Assembly (NCBI RefSeq): GCF_001637205.1 | Contig: NZ_LVJH01000003.1 | Coordinates: 1 to 64,000 of the forward strand | Direction: 5' to 3' | Source: Paenibacillus glacialis | GTDB lineage: Bacteria; Bacillota; Bacilli; Paenibacillales; Paenibacillaceae | DNA length: 64,000 bases | Shown here: positions 35,471 to 44,943 of the stretch, one piece after another | Layout of the letters: every line of letters begins with the position of its first letter | Position numbering within the stretch: position 1 is the first letter of the stretch | Notes under the pieces: model-generated | Told to the model about the DNA's origin: nothing | The model's input: only the letters and a program-made list of their open reading frames with translations | Database searches by the model: none | Position numbers and translations under genes: made by a program

Positions 35471-37993
35471 ATGAAGGAACTACTGGAAAAGTTCGCCACG
35501 GAATATGCCATTGCGGAAGAGAAGCTCGATGGAAGAGATGACGACCAGAGTAGCATTCATTATCCTGCTGTGTTTGTATTCATTGGTGATAAAGTGTCAG
35601 ATGCGATTGAACCGATCATGGGGATTCATGATAAGAAATGGGACAATAGCGCCGGTGTGATGTACGTTCACGTGGCTTCTGAAGGCGGGGGAGGGAATGA
35701 CAATCCCCTGAACCCTTCGAGTGACTATTTAACGAATCGCACATCCAATCATTCTGGATCTCATACGGGATCTAATCGTGATGGTAAGGTGACTCATCCC
35801 CGTCTTCATCGGTTCGAACTACCACGTCCGACAGAGGCGAGTGGAAATACAAGCACAGGTGCAAGTACAGGTGCAAGTACAGGTACAGCTACAAGTACAA
35901 CAACAAGTGGTGCCAAGAGCTTGCGTAAAGATCTTTATACTAGCTTTTATGAGAATGAACGCCATCTATTCGAGCTGAATCGGGCTCTACGGCAGGTTAG
36001 TCATAACATATCCGATTTCGGAAGAATGTACTCCTCCTTCGACCGAATCCATCTTACTTTCATTACGCGGGTCGATGACCCGCTTAATGTCTTCTTACCG
36101 GAAATATCACTCCTAGCCAAATCCATCTTTAGCCAGTCTTTTAAGTCTGTGCAGATGGATTTGTATGGGTTAATCAGTGAGAAGGAAGTAGAAGCCTTTG
36201 GATATAGTCATTCTGTTGGGGTTGCGTTTCTTCGTGAGCTAGAACATATGCAACAGAGCGATTATACGTTCACGGCGAATCTTCATGTGACGGAGGACGG
36301 CATATCGATTCCTGTAACTCATGCCCCGTCTCCACTCTTTGAACTGGCATATTTATTGTCGGATAAGAATGAACGTGGGATTTCTTTGTATGATAATATG
36401 CAGGACAACTACGAGATTATTTGCCACGTTAATCTACTGAAGAACCGTAAGCGGAAAGATGTTCAGCAGCAATCGAGCAATCGGAACTACAATAACATGT
36501 CTTTTAAAAGTAACATCAAGTCAGAATCGGGTCGGGAAGGGTTCGTATCTGCGGGTTTCTCCAAAGTAAAACGGCCCAATCAGTCGATTGCGCTGACGGT
36601 ACTGTACCACTTCTATCGACAGATGATTACTCGCATGAAGACAGGCGTACAGTTAACCAATAAAGGGAAACTGGCTTTCTTCGGTATTGATCCACAAGCG
36701 ATCTCCAATCGGGTGAAGGCGATGATGCCAGATGAAGATAAGATTGAAGAGATGACGGGTATTATGATGCATCAGACGAGCTTCAATGCATTGAAACGTT
36801 TGTCGCTTCAAGAAGCAGAGCATGAACTCTATGGTGAGGGTTGCGAGATTTATTTCCGAGATAATTATGTAAGGGAAATTCAAGCGCGGTTAGACCATGT
36901 TAAGATAGGCGATGAATTGTCTCTAGCCGTCAAGAAGCAGATGCTTGATCGTCCGGAGATTGGGTTCTTCCAAGTCGCAGAGTGGAGCGATGAGTTAGAT
37001 CAATCGGGAAGTGTGATGAGCGATTTACGAAGTACCATTCGTGAAACTTCGAACGAACTAGAATCAGCCAAAGCTGAGCTTGCGCAATGTTACCTTAGCA
37101 TTGTAGAGGAACAATCTTTCTCGCGTCTTCCTTTGATGGATAAGCATAACCTACGCAGTTTTATCAGGTATTTACTCGATACGGTGTATCGAAGAAAGCG
37201 CCACATTCTACAACTTGAGACGGAACTTAAACTTCATCAGCGAGTGGAAGCCGAGCTAAACCACATGCATAAACATTATAGACAACAAGTGGAACAGATG
37301 GAGAGATTAGAAGGGACGCTACGTGATGCGGCTCTTGAAAGTATTCGTACAGCAGACGATTACATCGGGCAAAATATTATGGAATATTATGAAGTCGTGA
37401 CTGAGGATGTTGTACGTGACATTGAGGCGAAACGAGGCACGTCCGTCTTCTTCGAGGAACGATACCTGGGGAGCGTGACGGAGCTTTTAGATGCTGGAGT
37501 GGTTCATTTAGTCGAGAAACTGGTTCACATCTGCCGCAACAATATCCTTACAGCAGAGCCATTTGCTCAGACGTTCGAAGAGGAATTACTACGCCGTGCC
37601 AATGTAACGATAGATTATAGTAACAAACAAGTATTATCGAAGGATGATTTATTCAAGAAATTGTATCGAACTTTGGAAGAGCATGCGGCGATTAACGTGC
37701 GGTTATTGGATTACACGCAGGAACATCGCTATGAGGAGAAATACTTCTTCGGGGACGCAGAGAGCGAATTCATTCGCTACTCTCTTGGTGCAGACGAGAC
37801 ATCACGTATCTACAAACTGGGTTATGTTCATGAGAAACGAAGTAGCGGCGTAGAGAAGTTGAATTTAATGGGTGGATTCCATATCGAAGACCTCATGTAT
37901 TATCGGAATGGTAAAATGTATTATGAGACGTACCTACAGAATGGGTATGAATTCCACGGTCTAGATCCTAGCCTATTGTCCGAGCTTCGCTAA
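35471..37993 (+). CDS. 840-aa partner of the tubulin-like protein, unknown function
   Basis: Starts 2 bp after the tubulin-like stop. The N-terminus (YPAVFVFIGDKVSDAIEPI) looks like a nucleotide-domain edge strand, but no glycine-rich phosphate loop is visible. Residues about 118-145 are a low-complexity Ser/Thr/Gly/Ala linker from a 9-codon-scale DNA repeat. Residues 510-620 form a strong coiled coil (ETSNELESAKAELAQCYLSI, then KLHQRVEAELNHMHKHYRQQ). There are no membrane helices. A cytoplasmic scaffold or regulator of the tubulin-like protein is the simplest reading. Confidence 0.7.
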   Translation: MKELLEKFATEYAIAEEKLDGRDDDQSSIHYPAVFVFIGDKVSDAIEPIMGIHDKKWDNSAGVMYVHVASEGGGGNDNPLNPSSDYLTNRTSNHSGSHTGSNRDGKVTHPRLHRFELPRPTEASGNTSTGASTGASTGTATSTTTSGAKSLRKDLYTSFYENERHLFELNRALRQVSHNISDFGRMYSSFDRIHLTFITRVDDPLNVFLPEISLLAKSIFSQSFKSVQMDLYGLISEKEVEAFGYSHSVGVAFLRELEHMQQSDYTFTANLHVTEDGISIPVTHAPSPLFELAYLLSDKNERGISLYDNMQDNYEIICHVNLLKNRKRKDVQQQSSNRNYNNMSFKSNIKSESGREGFVSAGFSKVKRPNQSIALTVLYHFYRQMITRMKTGVQLTNKGKLAFFGIDPQAISNRVKAMMPDEDKIEEMTGIMMHQTSFNALKRLSLQEAEHELYGEGCEIYFRDNYVREIQARLDHVKIGDELSLAVKKQMLDRPEIGFFQVAEWSDELDQSGSVMSDLRSTIRETSNELESAKAELAQCYLSIVEEQSFSRLPLMDKHNLRSFIRYLLDTVYRRKRHILQLETELKLHQRVEAELNHMHKHYRQQVEQMERLEGTLRDAALESIRTADDYIGQNIMEYYEVVTEDVVRDIEAKRGTSVFFEERYLGSVTELLDAGVVHLVEKLVHICRNNILTAEPFAQTFEEELLRRANVTIDYSNKQVLSKDDLFKKLYRTLEEHAAINVRLLDYTQEHRYEEKYFFGDAESEFIRYSLGADETSRIYKLGYVHEKRSSGVEKLNLMGGFHIEDLMYYRNGKMYYETYLQNGYEFHGLDPSLLSELR

Positions 37994-38033
37994 TAAGACG
38001 TACGTTAATCCATTTTAGAAGGGATGTTTAAAG

Positions 38034-39308
38034 ATGCAACGCAAAGTAAATCTACTGATGCTGTTGTTCAGCGTTATTGGTGGTGCCATTGGTTGTGTAA
38101 TAGGAGAAGTACTATTGAGTCGCCTATACGGAGAATTACCGAGTATTGTGGTGGTGGGCTTATATATTGGGGTCGTTGCGTTATGTATTGTTCTCATGTG
38201 CCTCATTGCCGAAATGATCGATCCACGATTGAATGGTCCTTCATGGAGACAACGTTATGTAGGAACGTCATGGAAGTTACTTGTTCCTGCATCGTTAGTT
38301 ATGTTATTCATGGTAGGAATAATACTTGAACTACTATACGGGCTGAATGTGGGTTCGGTTAAGCCTGTAAAAGATATTGTACTCGTAATCGATAATTCCG
38401 GGAGCATGCGGGAGACGGATCCGAAGGACGAACGTTATCAAGCGGCCAAAAGTCTTATTGGACAAATGGATAGCGATAAGCGAGTAGCTGTCGTTGAGTT
38501 CAGTGACGATGCTAAATTGATTCAGCCGTTTATCGCGCTAAAAGATACTGAAACTAAAACCCAGGTATATAACACCATTGATACGCTTAAGGCGACAGAT
38601 GGTGGAACGGAAATTGCTCGTGCACTTCAAGAATCAATGAAACATATTAACGATTACAAAGAGATTTCACGAGGGACGATGGTTATTCTTCTCTCTGACG
38701 GTTTTACTGAAGTAGATATGAATAGCATCTTAGCTGAATACGAGCAGCAAGGTATTATCATTAATGCGGTTGGCATGAGTTCGGTCAACTCAGAGGGTTC
38801 GAGATTACTCAATGACATTGCCAATCGAACACACGGTCAGTTTATCGATGTAGACAATGTAAGTAATCTTTCGTTCGCATTTCAACAGATATATGACAGA
38901 ATCGGAAATCGTACGCTCTTAACAGAACGAACTGGTCCGATGCAGGATAGCACATACTATTCGGTGTTTCGAGTTATTGCAATCATGGCTATAGGAGCAG
39001 CGATCGGATTGTCACTTGGACTAGTGTTCGATAACCGCCATCTAGCACGGAGCTTTGGCATTGGTGGAAGCGTAGCTGGGTTAATTGCGGGGTTAGTGCT
39101 AGAATTTGGTTTAACAGGGCACACGATGAGTGATAGTATGATTCGCTTGTTAGCTTGTCTTATTATTGCGGGCATTATAGCACTCTTCACGTTAATCGTG
39201 CCGGTCAAAGAAAACGGTCGATTGCAAGAAGGTAGACATAGACCAGGGCATGCAGGTGTCATTACAGAAGGATATGAACGGAAAAAGGGCAGTAGTAAGG
39301 GATTTTAG
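38034..39308 (+). CDS. Polytopic membrane protein with extracellular vWA domain
   Basis: 424 aa. Membrane helices lie at about 5-28, 36-58 and 80-103, then a vWA domain with an intact MIDAS (DNSGSM at 120-125, the T of DGGTEIA and the D of LLSDGF). Three more helices follow at about 311-333, 341-362 and 370-388, and the C-terminal tail is basic. The 15-residue spacing to the upstream MIDAS protein's pattern differs, so the two vWA proteins are not recent duplicates. It is 40 bp after the 840-aa gene, in the same operon. Confidence 0.85.
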   Translation: MQRKVNLLMLLFSVIGGAIGCVIGEVLLSRLYGELPSIVVVGLYIGVVALCIVLMCLIAEMIDPRLNGPSWRQRYVGTSWKLLVPASLVMLFMVGIILELLYGLNVGSVKPVKDIVLVIDNSGSMRETDPKDERYQAAKSLIGQMDSDKRVAVVEFSDDAKLIQPFIALKDTETKTQVYNTIDTLKATDGGTEIARALQESMKHINDYKEISRGTMVILLSDGFTEVDMNSILAEYEQQGIIINAVGMSSVNSEGSRLLNDIANRTHGQFIDVDNVSNLSFAFQQIYDRIGNRTLLTERTGPMQDSTYYSVFRVIAIMAIGAAIGLSLGLVFDNRHLARSFGIGGSVAGLIAGLVLEFGLTGHTMSDSMIRLLACLIIAGIIALFTLIVPVKENGRLQEGRHRPGHAGVITEGYERKKGSSKGF

Positions 39309-39328
39309 TCGCAGGGGGCGAGTGAGGT

Positions 39329-39964
39329 ATGCAATACATGCATGCGGACTTAAACACGCCAGTCATACGTGAGCTGGTACATCAAGTGGACGAAGATCGC
39401 TGTATTCTACGTTGGCATTGGCCCGATGGAATTCAGGCAGTCTACATACATCGCGCTCCAGCGGATCAAGCGCTGCTTGAGCAACCAGCAATCGATAGCC
39501 TAAAGTTGTATACGAGAGATGAGTATAAGGCTAACAATGGGTATCACGAACGGATGCAGGGTGTTGGTGGATGGATGTATATGGTGTTTGCTTATTGGAA
39601 CGATGGTGGTGAACCCGTTCTCATTCTTCAGGAAGATGGGCAGAACCGTAAAATCATCAGCACAGGCAAATCACGGATTATATATGGCATTAAGCAGAAG
39701 CGTGGTCTGTTTCAAAAAAATAAAACGATCCAAATGAGGGTGACGACAGAAGTCCCCGTTGCCAAAGACGTTCTATGCTACGTTAGGAAACACGGCAGTA
39801 ATCCAACCAATAAGTCAGATGGCACCGTGTATCCATTCGTGCAGCATTTCAACCCGGGCCAAACCATCCTACCCGCAATCGAGGTAGGCAAAAATGACTT
39901 CGTCCGTATATTCTTTACCGACGGCCCTACATACGGCCAGTTGTATGAGTTAATGCCGGAGTGA
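39329..39964 (+). CDS. 211-aa beta-rich protein of the locus, unknown function
   Basis: Starts 20 bp after the vWA membrane gene with AGTGAGGT before the ATG. The pattern CILRWHWPDGIQAVYIHRAP, then GWMYMVFAYWNDGG and KKNKTIQMRVTT suggests one or two FN3-like beta-sandwich domains. No signal peptide or membrane helix, so it should be cytoplasmic. No family recognised with confidence. Confidence 0.62.
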   Translation: MQYMHADLNTPVIRELVHQVDEDRCILRWHWPDGIQAVYIHRAPADQALLEQPAIDSLKLYTRDEYKANNGYHERMQGVGGWMYMVFAYWNDGGEPVLILQEDGQNRKIISTGKSRIIYGIKQKRGLFQKNKTIQMRVTTEVPVAKDVLCYVRKHGSNPTNKSDGTVYPFVQHFNPGQTILPAIEVGKNDFVRIFFTDGPTYGQLYELMPE

Positions 39965-40142
39965 GCCGAGTTACCAATGTTAGAGAAGTAGGCAAAGTAA
40001 ATGGAGTTATACACGAGTTAGCAAAGTAGTGAAGTAACCGAAGTGCCGGAATTGGCGAAGCATGAAGGTAAAGGCTTTAAAGGATATTGACGACGTAAGT
40101 TTTGAGAAAGAGTGCTTGCTGAGAATAATGGTTAATGCTGAG

Positions 40143-40325
40143 ACGCAGCGAAGGGAACGGAATTGTTCTGTAGAAGCGGTAGCGCTCGCCTACAAGTTTT
40201 CCGTAGGAAAGCTACTTCGAAAGCATATGCTTGACCTCGGATTTCTACCGCTAAGAGCGGTACATAATCAGGAAATCCAACGGCAACAGCGATCGAAGAA
40301 CAATCCGTACCCGTAGCGGTGATGT
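40143..40325 (+). repeat. Large imperfect palindromic repeat, copy B
   Basis: Inverted partner of 31690-31833, with about 35 extra bases (around 40196-40235) absent from copy A. An 84-codon open frame (40062-40316) crosses it and is not believed. The gap 39965-40413 otherwise holds short degenerate AGTTA/GTAA-rich sequence and one copy of the 39-bp hairpin repeat. Confidence 0.8.
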
Positions 40326-40362
40326 TTCGGCATTGTTTTCAAGTAGTTTTCGTAAACTTGGA

Positions 40363-40406
40363 TTATGCTTACGAGGCGAGTTTTACTTTGTAAAACTTTT
40401 AGGAGG
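40363..40406 (+). repeat. Single copy of the 39-bp hairpin leader, before the GTPase gene
   Basis: ATTATGCTTACGAGGCGAG, then TTTTACTTTGTAAAAC and TTTTAGGAGG. This is the same sequence, in the same position relative to the ribosome binding site, as the last unit before the tubulin-like gene (32029-32070). The conserved placement 8 nt before the ATG argues for control of translation or of transcript elongation. Confidence 0.85.
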
Positions 40407-40413
40407 AGAACAT

Positions 40414-41673
40414 ATGGGGATTTTCGATATATTCAAAAAGAAACCACAGGCGGAACCTAAACCGCTGTTCTATGATATTGTGTGTCCGTTCTGTTTCGAG
40501 AAATTCACGCCAGAAGATGTCGTGTTCCGGGCCGCACATCATCGTGAAGATGATGAGAACTATGCGCTGGGAGAAGATGATGAGCTGAACAGATACCGTG
40601 AGCGATTCGGGCTTGATACGGTAGATGACATTGAAGCGATCATCCACCCTACGGATATTCCAGAAGAACATCGGATATATTCGGATAACGTGCTTATCGG
40701 GCTGAACGACCGTTATGGTGTTCTTACCCGCAGAAGATTATGCCCGAAATGCCATAATGAGTTGCCAGTTACTTCTGGTAAAGTGCCGAGCAACATCATC
40801 TCGATCGTCGGTGCATCTCAAGTAGGGAAGTCGGTGTATATGACGGCTTTGATCCATACGCTACAAAATACGACAGCGGACAATTTCGATGCGGCTTGTA
40901 TGCCACTGAATGCAGAGATCAGTCGTAAGTTCCGTACGATGTACGAAGAACCGTTGTTCGAACGTGGCGATCTGCTAGCTTCTACGCAGAAAGAGAAGAT
41001 GCAAGAGCCGTTTATTTTCCAGTTCGTATTTAAGGATGAGAGTAAGCCACCGCTTACGCTTGTGTTCTTCGATGTAGCGGGCGAAGGCATGGTCGATCAG
41101 GATTATCTAGGTCTGCATGGACAGCATATCAAGAATTCAGCCGGCATTCTTTTCATGGTCGATCCACTACAAATACGTTCGATCCGAGAGAAGATTCGGA
41201 TTAAATATGGCGATTCTGAAGGTGGATGGGTGTCCCAATATGATGAACCACGTGATGTGGTACTCACGATGTTCGGTGACTTCATTGCCTATGAAGATAA
41301 AGGGAAGACAGATATACCGACCGCTGTCGTGTTGACGAAGAGTGACATGCTTCATTCGTTGAAGGACGAAGAGGGCGAATATATTAAGTCGAATAGTAAT
41401 GTTTTTAACAATATGGTGCATCGCAAATCGCTTAACTTGACTGAATTCGAGAATATCGACGGGGAAATTCGCCATTTCATAGAGAAGGTGGATCGACCGT
41501 TTAAAGGAACGATGGATGTGTATTTCTCCAATACAGCTTATTTCGCGGTGTCGGCACTGGGGAGTAATCCTGTTGACCAGAAGTTACAAGGCGTTGCAAG
41601 CCCGATTCGGGTGGATGAACCGTTCATTTGGCTACTGTATCAACTAATGTATATTGAGGGGAGCGAGGAATAG
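40414..41673 (+). CDS. Zinc-ribbon P-loop GTPase (GAP1-system type)
   Basis: 419 aa from ATG 40414 (AGGAGG 6 nt upstream). Zinc cysteines: CPFC (about 24) and CPKC (about 110). The G1/Walker A is GASQVGKSVYM (about 133-143). G3 is DVAGEG (about 220) and G4 is TKSD (about 308), all as in TRAFAC-class GTPases. This matches my memory of the 'double-GTPase' proteins paired with GTPase-associated protein 1. It should hydrolyse GTP in the cytoplasm. Its stop overlaps the GTG of the GAP1-like gene by one base (41673), so the two are translated together. Confidence 0.85.
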   Translation: MGIFDIFKKKPQAEPKPLFYDIVCPFCFEKFTPEDVVFRAAHHREDDENYALGEDDELNRYRERFGLDTVDDIEAIIHPTDIPEEHRIYSDNVLIGLNDRYGVLTRRRLCPKCHNELPVTSGKVPSNIISIVGASQVGKSVYMTALIHTLQNTTADNFDAACMPLNAEISRKFRTMYEEPLFERGDLLASTQKEKMQEPFIFQFVFKDESKPPLTLVFFDVAGEGMVDQDYLGLHGQHIKNSAGILFMVDPLQIRSIREKIRIKYGDSEGGWVSQYDEPRDVVLTMFGDFIAYEDKGKTDIPTAVVLTKSDMLHSLKDEEGEYIKSNSNVFNNMVHRKSLNLTEFENIDGEIRHFIEKVDRPFKGTMDVYFSNTAYFAVSALGSNPVDQKLQGVASPIRVDEPFIWLLYQLMYIEGSEE

Positions 41674-44600
41674 TGGAGAACACGACTCCCCAACCCATTC
41701 AGCAGCAGCTATATACACGGGAGCGGCGCGGGATTTTTCGATCAACGGAAGGTTTCGATACGATCGGAAGATCGAAGGGGTTAGATCATTCTTTTATCAA
41801 AAAAACGCTCCATCCGTTCTGCGCATACGATGCACCGGCTGAACTGTTAGCACGTGGTGAGAAGGATACGGCGGTCTATCCCGATGCGCTGCATCTCTAT
41901 CATACGGATAACGATCAGACAGTCATTGGACGTAGTGTGTACCAATCGGCAGATTTCACGGGACTTCGGAGTGCTTTTTTTACACATAATTATGTCATTC
42001 CTAGAGAACGTTCTGAAGAAGTGATTACGAATTATGCTGCATGGCTTCATGCGGATTTCGTTGAGACTTATGATATTGAACAAGGCGTGGATCTACCTGA
42101 GCTGAATGCAGTGCCTAGCAAGGGTGTTACAAGACCAATAGATGCAGCTAGCGTTCTGGCGAGTCTGAATATGGATGAGAAGATGTTCAAGCAACTGTTA
42201 TTTGCGGTGATGACGGCAGTTACGGGTAAGAAAAAGGTATATATCGCGCTTGATGTACCTGCCGAACAGATATCGGCCTATGCGAAGCAATTGCTCGAAG
42301 TGTTGTATGGTAGTATGCCGTATGCTTTCCGTAAGCTACTTGGGTTCTTAACCTATGCGAATGAGCCTCAGAGTAAAAAAGGGATTCATGTCATGTTCGT
42401 CGAGAGAGGTAGTCTTCGCCCAGGGGACCGAAATGTTGAGAAGGATTTTGCCTTTGATCTTGTATCGAAGCGGGTTGGGAATGTAGATGTTGATCCTTCG
42501 AAACAGCCTTACTTGGATTTCGCTTGGAGTAATCTAGGTCGCCCAGATCGAGCAGAGCGGTTCTATCAATTCGCTGAAGAGATGTTGGCGGATATGGATA
42601 TGATGCGTAGAACAGCCCTTTCTAGCTACAACGATCTGTCTGTCTTTTATCAGATTGAAGAAGGCAACGAAACGTTGTTTGATGACAATAAGACCTCAGT
42701 GCTGCGCGGCATATTGGATTACATAACGACGCCCGAAGCCATATCGAGTAAAGTGCGGTTGAATGATATTTTCCTCGCTCGGTTTGATCAGGAATTTGAT
42801 CTTATTAAGCAGGGACAAATACCAGAGCTTGTGATCGTGGAAGTCTTCAAGGATTACTACAGTATTTGCGGTAAGAATAATGAGGGCAAAATTGTTACCT
42901 ATCTCATGGTAGCAATCAGCCACGCGATATCTGCGAAACGCAAAGAGGTTGTTTCCTCTTTTTATAAGGTGATCGAGAGTAATCCAAGACTTAGTAAAGC
43001 ATTCTTCGACATGGTCTTGAGTAGTGGGTTCGCGAAGCAACTTTTTGAACCATATATACTAGAGAAATTTACTTTGGCGCCTAAAGCTAAGGATGTCATG
43101 CAACTGGTTGGGGTATGGGGTAAGAATCATCCGAGTGTGACCCACAATGCTTATTTTGTAGACTTGGCGAAGGCTCAACTGTTGGAGAAACTCCGCAAGG
43201 AGTCTGATCCGGTAAGTGCTGTGAACGCGCTATTGGAGCAACAAGTGAAGCTTGAGCGGGATTGGGAAATTAAGCAGCCAGGTCCGGGTGTGACGATGCA
43301 TGATTTTGCGATTATGGATCAACTTACTTATGCGGCGAACCTCTTTTTGTTAACGGAGTTAGATTTGGATAAGTTGACGAAAGATCAGTTATTAAACATT
43401 AAGTTTCTAAAAGAACCAAAAGAAGTGAAGACATGGGCGGCTAAATTCGATGCTCGCATTAAATCACAAGCAGCAGTTATGTTGGCGGCATATGCTTGGT
43501 TTAGCGATGATCACCCTGACGAGAATCTCTTTAATGGACTTAACCCGATGGAGTTAGATCGTGTACAACAGATGGGTTGTCAATGGTTGCAGAATCAGAT
43601 TGAGCCTGAGCAATTCAGCCATTTGGCGCTCGCTTTCTATCAAGGTGGACAAGCTGGAGTCAATTACTCTGGACTGCTGAACTTTGTGCGGAGACATGCC
43701 AAGGACCAAGAAGTGATCTATCAATTCATCCAATGGTCTGCGGGACAGCAGATGTTCGCAGGAGAGCGAGGACTTATTCCAGCGTATGCTACAGCTATTA
43801 TCTCTTATTTTAAAAATCATGATAGAGAAGCCTTTAAGAAAAAAGATTTGGTGAAGAAATATTTCCACGCTGCCAAACCTAAACTTAAACCCGTGTATGC
43901 CAAAGTTGAGATAGAACTATCTTCGCCTTTCGTTAAGTTCATTCGTCGTAATCGTAGACAACTGATGCGCACTTTCGTGTTTGCAGGATTCTTCCTTGTA
44001 GTCGTAGTCGGAGGCCTGTTCGGACTCCAAGCCATGGGCGTATTCGATAAAGAACCAGAGAAGATTGTTGCAGAGAATCCGACTCCTCCTGTGGTAGCAA
44101 CACCTGAAGTCATCACGGATGAGATCGTGGTGTATGCAGAACCAATGACATCAGCGGAGGGTAAAGTAGAGGGTAGTAAGCTGGTCTTTCTAATGAGGGA
44201 CGCAGGCACTTGTAAGGCTTTCGATGCTAGCAATATTACGCTTGGGTCAACGGATGGTAAAGAACCGGAGTTTCTGACAGGGCTCAAACCTGAAGTGAAG
44301 TGTGAAGTGGTAGCGCCTGATACAGATGTTAAGAGTAAAGATAAGACGGATAGTAGCGATGTACCTGGTGAAGGGGCGACAACCTTAGACGGTGCAGATG
44401 CTACTAAGAAAGATGATACAGTAGGTAAGGAATCTGGAGATACGAGCAAGGACGTTGATGTAGCTGGTAAGGGATCTGAAGATACAGGTAAGACAGATAA
44501 AGTAGCGGGTAAAGAAACCGAAGATACCAGTAAGAAGGATGGGACTGCGGGTAAGGACACCGAAGGCGAAATAACGGGTAAGGAATCTGATCCGACAAGT

Positions 44601-44831
44601 AAGGAAGTTGGTAAGACTGACGATGATACGGGGACGGATGGTACTTCGAACGCTGTGGACGGAACAACGGGAACTGGGACACCAACACCTACTAAGCCTA
44701 CTCTAAATCTAGCGGATTATAAGAACTCGATTACGGTGATTTTACCGGATATGATGATGGACACATTGGCTGGTAAAGTTATTATGGTCGGCACACAATC
44801 GATCAGACTGATCGAGAAGCCTACGTTGTAG
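41673..44831 (+). CDS. GTPase-associated protein 1 (GAP1)-like, membrane-spanning
   Basis: 1052 aa, GTG start overlapping the GTPase stop, with GGGGAGCGAGG upstream. The N-terminus has TRERRGIFRSTEGFDTIGRS, then SFIKKTLHPFCAYDAP, the pattern I associate with the GAP1 N-terminal domain. Residues about 120-740 are largely helical. One membrane helix lies at about 766-790. The extracellular part is a short beta-rich domain, then a low-complexity Lys/Asp/Thr/Gly stretch (about 882-1006) with repeats like GKESEDTSK, and a last 45-residue beta segment. It could carry a GTPase-driven signal across the membrane. Last gene of the operon. Confidence 0.82.
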   Translation: MENTTPQPIQQQLYTRERRGIFRSTEGFDTIGRSKGLDHSFIKKTLHPFCAYDAPAELLARGEKDTAVYPDALHLYHTDNDQTVIGRSVYQSADFTGLRSAFFTHNYVIPRERSEEVITNYAAWLHADFVETYDIEQGVDLPELNAVPSKGVTRPIDAASVLASLNMDEKMFKQLLFAVMTAVTGKKKVYIALDVPAEQISAYAKQLLEVLYGSMPYAFRKLLGFLTYANEPQSKKGIHVMFVERGSLRPGDRNVEKDFAFDLVSKRVGNVDVDPSKQPYLDFAWSNLGRPDRAERFYQFAEEMLADMDMMRRTALSSYNDLSVFYQIEEGNETLFDDNKTSVLRGILDYITTPEAISSKVRLNDIFLARFDQEFDLIKQGQIPELVIVEVFKDYYSICGKNNEGKIVTYLMVAISHAISAKRKEVVSSFYKVIESNPRLSKAFFDMVLSSGFAKQLFEPYILEKFTLAPKAKDVMQLVGVWGKNHPSVTHNAYFVDLAKAQLLEKLRKESDPVSAVNALLEQQVKLERDWEIKQPGPGVTMHDFAIMDQLTYAANLFLLTELDLDKLTKDQLLNIKFLKEPKEVKTWAAKFDARIKSQAAVMLAAYAWFSDDHPDENLFNGLNPMELDRVQQMGCQWLQNQIEPEQFSHLALAFYQGGQAGVNYSGLLNFVRRHAKDQEVIYQFIQWSAGQQMFAGERGLIPAYATAIISYFKNHDREAFKKKDLVKKYFHAAKPKLKPVYAKVEIELSSPFVKFIRRNRRQLMRTFVFAGFFLVVVVGGLFGLQAMGVFDKEPEKIVAENPTPPVVATPEVITDEIVVYAEPMTSAEGKVEGSKLVFLMRDAGTCKAFDASNITLGSTDGKEPEFLTGLKPEVKCEVVAPDTDVKSKDKTDSSDVPGEGATTLDGADATKKDDTVGKESGDTSKDVDVAGKGSEDTGKTDKVAGKETEDTSKKDGTAGKDTEGEITGKESDPTSKEVGKTDDDTGTDGTSNAVDGTTGTGTPTPTKPTLNLADYKNSITVILPDMMMDTLAGKVIMVGTQSIRLIEKPTL

Positions 44832-44943
44832 GGAGAGCGTGTGTGTTTAAGTCTTAGATGGATGGTTAGACTAGCCTAGATCAACAATATCTGGCATCCA
44901 CTAATACTTTGCGTAGGTCAGACAACAGAGAGGAAGTGTGGAC

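Noticed and set aside
40062..40316. 84-codon plus-strand open frame before the GTPase gene
   Set aside because: It crosses palindromic repeat copy B, has no good ribosome binding site, and copy A does not preserve the frame.
43817..44560. 247-codon minus-strand frame rich in Ser, Pro and Val
   Set aside because: It mirrors the low-complexity tail of the GAP1-like gene and has no start signal.
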